NCBI GenBank assembly: GCA_030695565.1
Contig: JAUYRZ010000036.1
Location: 62,001 to 126,000 of the forward strand
Direction: 5' to 3'
DNA: 64,000 nt
Source: Archangium sp.
GTDB taxonomy: Bacteria; Myxococcota; Myxococcia; Myxococcales; Myxococcaceae
Under the pieces are notes generated by a model. That model was not told where the DNA came from. It was given only the letters and a program-made list of their open reading frames with translations, and did no database searches. The position numbers and the translations under genes were made by a program. Of the stretch, positions 39,480 to 47,201 are shown in pieces. Position 1 is the stretch's first letter. Every line of letters starts with the position of its first letter.

Positions 39480-41116
39480 GCGCGCTGCAACAGGAGCTGG
39501 AAGCCGCGCTGAAAGCGGCCTCGCCGATCGTCGCGACCCTCGCGTTGTGCCGGGCCTGGGCGCTCGCGCCATCGTCTCGCCTGGCACGGCTGGCGCGTGG
39601 TTTTGCGAAGCAGATGCAGGTCGAGTCGGTGCCGGGTGCCAATCAAGAAGAACGTGAAGCGGCATGGCTCGAGCTCGCCAGCCACGCGGGCCCGGTCGAG
39701 CTGCAGGAACTGCTCGCCACCCCCTGGAGCAAGAAGCCCAAAGACGCGGTGCGGCGGTTGAGCGCGTTGGCCCGGCTGGGGCCTGATCCACGCATCGTGG
39801 GCAGCCTGCTCGAACTCGACACTGGCAGCCGCTACGCCAGCGCCGCGGGGCACCGCTTCTGGCAAGACGTGTACGAGCTGCTGCTGCGTTGGGGCTCGGT
39901 GGAGGCGGTGGATCGGGTTCCCAAGGATCTGCCGGCCTCCGAGCACACCTCGCCGTGGAATGCGGCTCGGTACACCGCGATCTTTCAACCGCTCGCGTTG
40001 CGCTGGGCGGGGCGCTGGCCCGTGGAGCCGCAGCTCTCTTCGTCGATCGACGCGTTGCTCGAGGCGCTCGAACTCAAGCTGGCGCCTTCGCAGCGGCTGA
40101 CGGCGGGGCTGCTCGCGGCGGTGCATTCGGCGCCCCTGGAAGACTCCGCGCGCCTGGTCTTCGCCGACGCGCTCACGGAGCAGGGTGATGCGCGGGGTGA
40201 ATTCATCGCGCTCCAGTTCGCGCATGCCGCGGGTGAATTGCCGCTGGGGAAACGCGAACACATGCAGCGCCTGCTGGCCGCGTCGGGGCGCGCGTGGTTC
40301 GACGGGCTCGAAGGTCAGGTCGCGCCGCTGGCCGTGTTTCACAAAGGGTTCTTGAGCGAAGTGCGGCTCGCCACGCGCACGCCGGTGCCTACGCCCCACG
40401 CCTGGTCGACGGTGGAGTGCATCGATGCCGCGGGCATCGCCACCACCTTGTCCGCGTTCCTTTCGCATCCCCACCTGGCGCGGGTGCACACGCTGCGATC
40501 GGTGCGGGGCGGCACGCTGGAGGAGCTCGCGCGGCATGGGGGTGCCCGCGCGTTTCAGTTGATCGAAGTCAGTCATCTCGGCGGCCGGGAGATCTCGAAA
40601 CCCGACTGGACGCTGGAGACCTTGCGGCTGCTCGCTCCCATCGACGAAGCGGTGTGGTGGTTTTCGGGTTGTTCACTTCGTCAGCAGCTCACGACGCTCT
40701 CGCTCCAGGCGCAGGGGTCGTTCGAGCGGGTGGGCGCGGCGGTGCTGGAGCTGGCGGACTCGGCGCTGCGCGTGCTCGAGTTCGTGGCGAAGGCGCCACC
40801 CTGGCCGCTGCCGTGGTTGGGCGACTGGACCATGCGCTTCGAGCGCGACACGAAGGGCAAGTTCAGCCGGCTGATCGTGTCGGTCGACGACGATCTGTTC
40901 ACCGGTCTCGAGGCCGCGCTGGTGCGGCTCGATCGGGATCAGCTCAAGTCACTGCGAGTCGTCACGTCACTCAAACGCGGCCCCGCCTGGCGGGAGCAGA
41001 CGCGGGCGTTCATCGAGAGCGTGCTGCGATCGCATCGCCGGCTCTCTTCGGCGGTGTTCGAGCTGGATCGTCAGGTGGCGACTCCGCCACGCTCGGTGGT
41101 GCATGAAGGCCGCTGA
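39476..41116 (+). CDS. TIGR02996-domain protein
   Basis: This 546-residue protein has a TIGR02996 domain at about residues 210-255 (LLAAVHSAPLEDSARLVFAD, then ALTEQGDARGEFIALQ), a motif found in large paralogous families of myxobacteria and planctomycetes with unknown role. The rest is helical, with irregular Leu-rich segments. The ATG overlaps the stop of the candidate selenoprotein gene (ATGA) and its own end overlaps the next TIGR02996 gene by 14 bases, so the genes form an operon. Confidence 0.8.
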   Translation: MSALQQELEAALKAASPIVATLALCRAWALAPSSRLARLARGFAKQMQVESVPGANQEEREAAWLELASHAGPVELQELLATPWSKKPKDAVRRLSALARLGPDPRIVGSLLELDTGSRYASAAGHRFWQDVYELLLRWGSVEAVDRVPKDLPASEHTSPWNAARYTAIFQPLALRWAGRWPVEPQLSSSIDALLEALELKLAPSQRLTAGLLAAVHSAPLEDSARLVFADALTEQGDARGEFIALQFAHAAGELPLGKREHMQRLLAASGRAWFDGLEGQVAPLAVFHKGFLSEVRLATRTPVPTPHAWSTVECIDAAGIATTLSAFLSHPHLARVHTLRSVRGGTLEELARHGGARAFQLIEVSHLGGREISKPDWTLETLRLLAPIDEAVWWFSGCSLRQQLTTLSLQAQGSFERVGAAVLELADSALRVLEFVAKAPPWPLPWLGDWTMRFERDTKGKFSRLIVSVDDDLFTGLEAALVRLDRDQLKSLRVVTSLKRGPAWREQTRAFIESVLRSHRRLSSAVFELDRQVATPPRSVVHEGR

Positions 41117-42185
41117 AGTGACGCCCGGATTTCCCCGCAGTCTGCAGGACCTCGACGCATGGCATGTCTTCGCCGATCAGTTGATCGAGCGCGGCGACAA
41201 GTTGGGCGCGTACATCGCGGCAGAGCTCTCGCTGGGTCCACATTCGTCGCGAGAGCAGTCGGTGGCTTTTCAGAAGCGTGCGCAGCGCGTGTGCTCTGTG
41301 CCCGGCACGCTCTCAGCCACCTGGATGCTGGGTCACGTTCGGGGACTCACCCTCATCGGTCAAGAGGGCCGCGCCTTGACGGACTTGCGCTCGGTCCTCG
41401 AGGTGCCGACGTCGCAGAACCTCGAGCAGCTGAGCGTCGGTGGGCGCTCGTACATACAAGGCAGGCGGTGGGCGGCGGCCCTGCGCCAGTTGCCGCCCTC
41501 GTGCCGCCGTTGCGAGATTCTGACGAGCTACATGAATGCCGATGTCGCCCAGCGTCTGCTCGAGCTTCTTCCGAGCCAGCTCGACGTGCTGCGGCTGACT
41601 CCCAGGCATGGGATGAATCCCGCGCCCTTCATCAGCGACCGGTTTGAGTGGGTCGACCTGCGCGGGAGCGTCATCACGCCCGAGCTGGCTTCCGCGATCA
41701 GCGTCGCCCTGGCCGCCACGAGCCGCGTGAGATTGCTCATCGGACGGGTGAGGCATCGCTCGGTACTCGGCGAGCTCCTCGGGCGTTCGAGCTTGGGTAC
41801 GGAAGAGGACGCCGCCCTGGTCGAGGAAGGTGGCACGGGCGGAATGGCCCTGCTGCCCCGGGTGCCGCTCGAGATCTTGCAGAGCCAATTCGGCTTCGTG
41901 ACCGCGCGTGATCAGTTGCTGCGAGGCCAGGTCGAGACCTGGGGTCTCGATCGCCTTTTGAGCAACGTGACGAACACCGTCCGATGGGCGGGTGATGCGG
42001 TGCTGTCGAGGGTCGCCGGCGCCTGGTCGATTCGTGCCACGCGGGAGGGCATCGAAGTTCCCGCGATGTCCGTCGATGGAGTCGCGGTCGGCATCGAGGC
42101 GGTTCCACTCGTCGAGGGTTCCCGGCTCATGCTCGACGGTCAGCCGTGGCGATTCGTGAGGCAGGCAGGTGCGCTACTGCCCTGA
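41103..42185 (+). CDS. TIGR02996-domain protein, short form
   Basis: This 360-residue product opens with a TIGR02996-like motif (AWHVFADQLIERGDKLGAYI, about residues 19-40), followed by Leu-rich segments and, near the end, an FHA-like stretch (WSIRATREGIEVPAMSVDG, then LMLDGQPWRFV). The role is unknown. It overlaps the preceding TIGR02996 gene and its last 12 bases overlap the end of the convergent citrate synthase-like gene. Confidence 0.75.
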   Translation: MKAAEVTPGFPRSLQDLDAWHVFADQLIERGDKLGAYIAAELSLGPHSSREQSVAFQKRAQRVCSVPGTLSATWMLGHVRGLTLIGQEGRALTDLRSVLEVPTSQNLEQLSVGGRSYIQGRRWAAALRQLPPSCRRCEILTSYMNADVAQRLLELLPSQLDVLRLTPRHGMNPAPFISDRFEWVDLRGSVITPELASAISVALAATSRVRLLIGRVRHRSVLGELLGRSSLGTEEDAALVEEGGTGGMALLPRVPLEILQSQFGFVTARDQLLRGQVETWGLDRLLSNVTNTVRWAGDAVLSRVAGAWSIRATREGIEVPAMSVDGVAVGIEAVPLVEGSRLMLDGQPWRFVRQAGALLP

Positions 42186-43400
42186 GTTGATGCGCGCCCG
42201 CGGCCGAATCGCGTCGCCGCTGAGCGTCTGCTCTTCGATGTGCGCCAGCCATCCGGCTGATCTGCCAATGACGAAGACGAGCGTGGCGGATCCGGTCGGA
42301 AAGCCCAGCACCTCGCAGAGCAAGACGAGGCCCATATCGATCGCCGGCCACTGGCCGGTTGCATCGCGCACCGCGGACAGCAGCTCGTTCAGCTTCTTCG
42401 CGCGGCTCGACGTCAGGCGCGCCGTGAGGAGCGAGATCAGGCGATCGCCGCGGGGATCACCGTCGGGGTAGGCGCCTGCATCGAAGCCTTCGAGCGGAGC
42501 ACCCGACGCGAGGCGCTCTTCGACCCAGCGCGCGGGCGATTTCGACTCGCGCGCTGAGCGCCACAGTCGCTCGGCCCCGTCACAGGCTGCGGCGTGCCGA
42601 ACGCCGGTCGCGGTGGCGAGTGCGGCGACCAACGCTTCGGGCCAACGCACGCCGGCGCTGGCGGCCACGCGGGCTGCGAAGGTCGAGGCGTTGAGTTCGT
42701 GATCGGCGATCAGCACGAGGCCGGCGTCGAGCAGCGCGAGGTCACGGCGCGAGAGTGTCGAGCCCATCAGTGATGCGCCGAGTGCACCCGCGATGGTGGG
42801 CTGCTTCTCGGCGAGCAGTTCGTGACGGCCCGCTGCACACGCGAGTCTGCGAACCACCGCCGCCGCCTGCTCGATGGGTGTCTCGTGGAGCCCGGCAGTG
42901 AGCTGCACCATCACCTCGAGCAACGCCTGCAGGGAAGGGCGCGGCGCCTTCGATGCCACGCGCGGAGCGATCGTTTTCCAATCGACCGTACGTTGCCAAA
43001 GCAGCTCTGCGACGGACTCGAACGGCGATCCGACCAGGTCGATTGCCCGCTTGCCCCGATAGATGGGACCCCGTGGCGTGATCCGGGTGATCGACGAGTC
43101 GAGCACCGGCTCGCCCCATCGGAGCGCCGCCGCCGCGACCGCTGCATGACCTGCTCGTGCAGCCGCCTTCACGCGCAGGGTCTCCACGATCGCGCGGGAA
43201 TACCGGGCGCGTTTACCGGGTCCCTGAGAGGTGCCGCCCAGCAGCCCGCGGCTCGCGTACGCGTACACGGTGGTGGTGCGTACGCCGAGGATCTCCGCCG
43301 CCTCGGCCGCGGTGACGAACTCAGAACGTTGATCGCTCAATCCACGTTGGCTGGGCACGCGACGAGCGTACTCATCGGGTCTCACCGAAAGGAGCATCAC
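42174..43400 (-). CDS. MerR-like HTH fused to a citrate synthase-like domain
   Basis: The 408-residue frame has an N-terminal helix-turn-helix (FVTAAEAAEILGVRTTTVYA at about residues 28-47) and a citrate synthase fold. The first active-site His is in ADHELNASTFAARV and the Asp in AIDMGLVLLCEVLG, but the Gly-Phe-Gly-His motif reads GFDAGAYPDGDPRG, so its His is missing. It may be catalytically weak or act as a regulator that senses a CoA ligand. The start is uncertain: GTG 43400 touches the divergent gene's GTG, while ATG 43397 and GTG 43358 are alternatives. The fusion type is known in other bacteria. Confidence 0.85.
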   Translation of the reverse strand: MMLLSVRPDEYARRVPSQRGLSDQRSEFVTAAEAAEILGVRTTTVYAYASRGLLGGTSQGPGKRARYSRAIVETLRVKAAARAGHAAVAAAALRWGEPVLDSSITRITPRGPIYRGKRAIDLVGSPFESVAELLWQRTVDWKTIAPRVASKAPRPSLQALLEVMVQLTAGLHETPIEQAAAVVRRLACAAGRHELLAEKQPTIAGALGASLMGSTLSRRDLALLDAGLVLIADHELNASTFAARVAASAGVRWPEALVAALATATGVRHAAACDGAERLWRSARESKSPARWVEERLASGAPLEGFDAGAYPDGDPRGDRLISLLTARLTSSRAKKLNELLSAVRDATGQWPAIDMGLVLLCEVLGFPTGSATLVFVIGRSAGWLAHIEEQTLSGDAIRPRARINSGQ

Positions 43401-44492
43401 GTGAAGGAAGCCAAAGCCTCAGGACTCGAAGGTGTCGTCGCCGCTCAGACCGCGCTGTCTCATGTCGATGGTGAACGGGGCGAGTTGATCATCGCCGGCG
43501 CCCAGGTGGAGAAGCTCGCGGGCAGCCAGCGTTTCGAGCAGGTCTGCGCGACGTTGTGGCGGGTGCCGGAGGTCGACCTCGGTCCCGCGCGGGTGTGGGC
43601 CGCGGGGAGGCTCTCGTCGTTGGGCCAGGCACTCGAGCATGCGAACGGGATGGACGCGCTTCGGGCGGCGGTCGCTCAGTTGCCTTCCGACATCGATGCG
43701 CTGAAGGTCACGGGCGCCGTCGCGGTGTTCGGTGCGGCCTGGGCGCGCAGGCGTCAGGGGCTGCAGGCCATCGCTCCGGATGCGCGGCTCACGCACGCCG
43801 CGGACACGCTGCGCATGGTGACGGGTGCCGCTGCGGAACAGCCGCTCGTCGATGCGCTCGACACCTATCTCGTCGCGGTGATCGATCACGGCATGAACGC
43901 GTCGACCTTCACCGCGCGGGTGATCGCGTCGACGCAGTCTGATCTGGTCTCGTCGGTGACCGGAGCGATTGGTGCGCTCAAGGGGCCGCTGCACGGTGGT
44001 GCGCCAGGCCCGGTGCTCGACATGCTCGATGCGGTCGAGGTGCCCGAGCAGGCGACTGCCTGGCTCGAGAAGGAGATCGCCGCGGGCCGCCGCATCATGG
44101 GCATGGGGCACCGCATCTACCGGGTGCGGGATCCCCGCGCGTCGGTGCTGGAGACCGCGGTCGAGCGGCTGGAGCGCGCGGGTGTCACCAGCCGGCGGCT
44201 GGCCCTGGCTCGGGCTGTCGAGCGGGCTGCGACTCAGGTGCTCGCCAAGCGCTACCCGGATCGCGGTCTGCAGGCGAACGTCGAGTTCTACACGGCGGTG
44301 TTGCTCGACACCGTTGGCTTGCCGCGGGAACTCTTCTCGCCGCTCTTCGCGATGGGCCGGATGGCAGGGTGGTGCGCGCATGTTGCCGAACAGCGCGCGA
44401 CGGGAAGGTTGATTCGCCCTGACTCCGAATACGTGGGCCCGATGCCTGCGTCGTCGGACCCTCTTCCCCCTTCGCAGGGCGAGGGGCACTAA
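43401..44492 (+). CDS. citrate/2-methylcitrate synthase family protein
   Basis: This 363-residue enzyme condenses acyl-CoA with an oxoacid. Active-site motifs are IDHGMNASTFTARV (His), GMGHRIYRVRDPRAS (His) and NVEFYTAVLLDTVGLP, with Glu where the classic enzyme has Asp; that variant occurs in some methylcitrate synthase relatives. The start is GTG with AAAGGAG 8 bases upstream. It is divergent from the HTH-fused paralogue with no space between the outermost start codons. Its last dozen codons (DPLPPSQGEGH) come from a REP-like repeat. Confidence 0.9.
   Translation: MKEAKASGLEGVVAAQTALSHVDGERGELIIAGAQVEKLAGSQRFEQVCATLWRVPEVDLGPARVWAAGRLSSLGQALEHANGMDALRAAVAQLPSDIDALKVTGAVAVFGAAWARRRQGLQAIAPDARLTHAADTLRMVTGAAAEQPLVDALDTYLVAVIDHGMNASTFTARVIASTQSDLVSSVTGAIGALKGPLHGGAPGPVLDMLDAVEVPEQATAWLEKEIAAGRRIMGMGHRIYRVRDPRASVLETAVERLERAGVTSRRLALARAVERAATQVLAKRYPDRGLQANVEFYTAVLLDTVGLPRELFSPLFAMGRMAGWCAHVAEQRATGRLIRPDSEYVGPMPASSDPLPPSQGEGH
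44459..44488. repeat. partial REP-like repeat forming the end of a gene
   Basis: CCCTCTTCCCCCTTCGCAGGGCGAGGGGC matches one half of the repeat family and codes the C-terminus of the citrate synthase paralogue. Confidence 0.6.
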
Positions 44493-44494
44493 TT

Positions 44495-44649
44495 TAGTAC
44501 CTCGCCACAGTGATTTTGACCGATCGACCAACCGTTCGCCCAGAGAGCAGTCGAGGGGCCACTTGTTGCGCGCGACAGAAGTACTCCCTCGACTGCTCTC
44601 GGGAGGACCGGGTTCGGCAACCGTTCATCTTCACTGTGGCCAGGTACTA
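44495..44649. repeat. 155-bp nested inverted-repeat element
   Basis: The outer arms are TAGTACCTCGCCACAGTGA (44495-44513) and TCACTGTGGCCAGGTACTA (44631-44649), 18 of 19 complementary. The inner arms GAGAGCAGTCGAGGG (44543-44557) and CCCTCGACTGCTCTC (44586-44600) match perfectly. Between outer and inner arms each side holds a copy of CAACCGTTC in direct, not inverted, orientation. The centre TGTTGCGCGCGACA is itself nearly palindromic. It lies between the citrate synthase and GNAT genes, on the path of plus-strand transcription. It could be a structured RNA, an attenuator or a miniature mobile element; no transposase is nearby and no target duplication is seen. Confidence 0.8.
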
Positions 44650-44662
44650 GGGTCAGGCCGCG

Positions 44663-45469
44663 ATGTTCATCCCTCCCGGTTGGTCAGCAGCAGAGGTCGA
44701 GCACGAGTTGATCGAGCCACCCACGCGCGCGTTCGTGCGCTTCCCTGCGCTCGAAGTGGTGAGCAGGCCTGACTGGGCGCAACTCACCTGCCAACTCTTT
44801 CCCGCGGGAGGCTTCAACGAGGTCTCGCGCGCGAAGCTCAGTGACGAGTCGGCCGATCGGCTCATCGATGAGACGCTGGCGCACTACGCCAATCGCGGCC
44901 TCACGTTCCGGTGGTCGGTGATGCCGGGGTCGACTCCGAGTGACCTGGCTGCGCGTCTCGCTGCGCGCGGCCTCGAGTCGACCGAGATCGCAGGCATGGC
45001 GTGCGCGACGGCGCTCGACCACCCACCCAGCCCCGGTGTGACCGTGCAGGAGATCGGCCTCGACCGACTCGACGACTACAGCCGAATCATGGCGCAAGGG
45101 TGGGGTGCTCCTCTCGGCGCGCTGAACGACTATCACCACGTCGCGCTCTCGGACCCGCAACGCGCGCAGCGGTTCTTCCTCGCAACTTGCGAAGGTGAAC
45201 CGGCAGCGGTGGCATCCGCGACGATCTTCCCTCGCTCCATCTACCTGCTCGGCGCCGTGGTGCTGCCGCGCTTTCGGCGTCGCGGCGTGTACGGCGCGCT
45301 CATCGCAGCTCGTCTTTCCCTGGCGCGGACCCTGGGCATCCCACTCGCGACGTCGCACGCGATCGCCAGCACTTCAGCGCCGCTGCTCGAGCGCGCCGGG
45401 TTCGACACGTGGTTCCGATTTCTCTCATTCTCACCGCCGCGTCACGCTGAGGACTCAGTGCACGGCTGA
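44663..45469 (+). CDS. GNAT family N-acetyltransferase
   Basis: This 268-residue product has a GNAT acetyl-CoA-binding segment in its C-terminal third (YLLGAVVLPRFRRRGVYGAL, then IAARLSLARTLG), with the conserved Arg-x-x-Gly loop. The N-terminal half (residues 1-110) is another GNAT-like or substrate-recognition domain. The target is unknown. The start lies 14 bases after the nested inverted-repeat element, which would form its 5' leader. Confidence 0.8.
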   Translation: MFIPPGWSAAEVEHELIEPPTRAFVRFPALEVVSRPDWAQLTCQLFPAGGFNEVSRAKLSDESADRLIDETLAHYANRGLTFRWSVMPGSTPSDLAARLAARGLESTEIAGMACATALDHPPSPGVTVQEIGLDRLDDYSRIMAQGWGAPLGALNDYHHVALSDPQRAQRFFLATCEGEPAAVASATIFPRSIYLLGAVVLPRFRRRGVYGALIAARLSLARTLGIPLATSHAIASTSAPLLERAGFDTWFRFLSFSPPRHAEDSVHG

Positions 45470-45510
45470 GACGCTGCCCTTCTCGCTCAGACCCGCGTAG
45501 CTCAGCGCAG

Positions 45511-47166
45511 ATGAAGCGCGTTCTGCCGATCCTTCTGTTGCTCGCTTGTGGTGGTGGGCCCTTCGTGATCGACGAGCCCGATGCAGGGCACTCGTCCGAC
45601 GCGGGACTCAGCGGAGAAGACGCAGGTGTCGACGCGGGCACTGTGACGGAAGACGCGGGGACCCAGGTTGAAGATGCAGGCTTCGACGCGGGCATCACGC
45701 CGGTCGACGCAGGCATCACGCCGGTCGACGCAGGCACCACGCCGGTCGACGCAGGCACCACGCCCATCGACGCAGGCACCACGCCCATCGACGCGGGCAC
45801 CACGCCCATCGACGCAGGCACTCCCGCGCCCTGCATCACGCGCATCACCTACGGGGCGAGCTGGTTCCCGCCCGCCAACCACCCCAACGACTACGACGAC
45901 GTCACCGGCGTGGTCACCTGGGATGGCAGCTGCACGCAGGACAGCTCTGGCAACTCGAAAGCGACGCTCTCGAACGGTTGGCAGCCGATCTTCGGAGGCC
46001 GCAGCGGCTGCGTGATCGCGCTCGATCAACGCGGCGCCTGTCCGACGCCCGCGCCCGCGTGCAGCACGCGCATTTCCTACGGCGACACCTGGCTTGCCGC
46101 GCCCAACCACCCCAACAGCTACGACGACGTCGGAGGCCGGGTGACCTTCGACGGTCTGTGCCGCGCGAATGGCTCGGCGTCGGTGGCGCAGTTGTCGAAC
46201 GGTTGGGCTCCGAACTTCACGGGCAGCAACGCCTGCGAGATCGCGATGCGCTACACGCAATGCGGCGGGCTCTACACGAACCCCGTCGTCGCCACCGACT
46301 GCCCCGATCCGGGCGTGATGAAAGACGGCGACACCTATTACATGGCGTGCACTTCAGACGGCGCGGCCAACGCCTATCCACTGCGCAGGTCGACCGATCT
46401 GGTGAACTGGACGCGCATCGGCAACGTGATGCCGCAAGCGAACAAGCCCATTTGGGCAGGCGGCGACTTCTGGGCGCCTGAGCTCCACAAAGTCGGCTCG
46501 ACGTACATCGCGTACTTCAGCGCGCGTCACACCAACGGCGTCTTCGCCCTCGGCGCCGCCACCTCGTCCGTACCGCAAGGTCCCTACCAGGCGCGCAACA
46601 CGCCGCTCTTGCAGACCGGAAGCCCCGGAGTGATCGACGTGCACTTCTACGAAGCACCGAACGGAACCCGCTACCTGTTGTGGAAGCCCGACAGCAACGC
46701 CATCGGCCAGCAGACCTCGATTCGTATTCAGACCCTCGCGGCCGACGGGCTCTCCCTCACCGGCACGCAGACCACGCTGCTGGTCAACGACCGCGCCTGG
46801 GAAGGCAACGTCATCGAAGGCCCGTGGATGATCCACCAGGGCGGGTACTTCTATTTGTTCTACAGCGCCAACGGCTACGCGAGCACCGCCTACGCCGTTG
46901 GAGTGGCGCGCGCGACCTCACCCACCGGCCCCTTCACCAAACGCGCAACTCCGATTCTCGTCACGCGCGGTGCGTGGGCCGGCCCGGGGCATGGCTCGAT
47001 CGTGAAAGGCCCGAGTGGAGACTGGGTGCACGTCTACCATTCGTGGGAAGCCGGTAACGTCGGCCAGTCCCCCGGGCGCCAGGTGCTGGTCGACCGGATT
47101 ACCTTCGAGAGCGACTGGCCCGTGATGCACGCGGGCCCTTCCAGCGGCACGCAGCCCCTGCCTTGA
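45511..47166 (+). CDS. lipoprotein with duplicated small domain and GH43-like glycosidase domain
   Basis: This 551-residue surface protein has a lipobox (MKRVLPILLLLACGG), a DAG-rich spacer with a perfect heptapeptide repeat (45685-45810), two copies of a 70-residue domain (RITYGASWFPPANHPNDYDD and RISYGDTWLAAPNHPNSYDD) and a five-bladed propeller of the GH43 type. Likely catalytic residues are Asp in DCPDPGVMKDG, Asp in GVIDVHFYEAP and Glu in NVIEGPWMIHQ. GH43 enzymes mostly remove arabinose or xylose from plant or microbial polysaccharides. The duplicated domain may bind the glycan. Confidence 0.85.
   Translation: MKRVLPILLLLACGGGPFVIDEPDAGHSSDAGLSGEDAGVDAGTVTEDAGTQVEDAGFDAGITPVDAGITPVDAGTTPVDAGTTPIDAGTTPIDAGTTPIDAGTPAPCITRITYGASWFPPANHPNDYDDVTGVVTWDGSCTQDSSGNSKATLSNGWQPIFGGRSGCVIALDQRGACPTPAPACSTRISYGDTWLAAPNHPNSYDDVGGRVTFDGLCRANGSASVAQLSNGWAPNFTGSNACEIAMRYTQCGGLYTNPVVATDCPDPGVMKDGDTYYMACTSDGAANAYPLRRSTDLVNWTRIGNVMPQANKPIWAGGDFWAPELHKVGSTYIAYFSARHTNGVFALGAATSSVPQGPYQARNTPLLQTGSPGVIDVHFYEAPNGTRYLLWKPDSNAIGQQTSIRIQTLAADGLSLTGTQTTLLVNDRAWEGNVIEGPWMIHQGGYFYLFYSANGYASTAYAVGVARATSPTGPFTKRATPILVTRGAWAGPGHGSIVKGPSGDWVHVYHSWEAGNVGQSPGRQVLVDRITFESDWPVMHAGPSSGTQPLP
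45685..45810 (+). repeat. 21-bp tandem repeat coding the DAG spacer
   Basis: Six tandem copies of a 21-bp unit of the type GACGCAGGCACCACGCCGGTC encode Asp-Ala-Gly-Thr-Thr-Pro-Val/Ile. They are nearly identical, so copy number could vary between strains and change linker length. Confidence 0.9.
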
Positions 47167-47201
47167 CTACCCACGAAATGCGCTCCAGACGACCAACCCT
47201 G

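Noticed and set aside
44495..44649. tRNA, rRNA or retron RNA in the nested inverted repeat
   Set aside because: No cloverleaf or T-arm sequence, no 5S-like sequence, and no reverse transcriptase nearby.
45685..45810. 21-bp repeats considered as CRISPR
   Set aside because: Repeats are directly adjacent with no spacers and code for a DAG linker.
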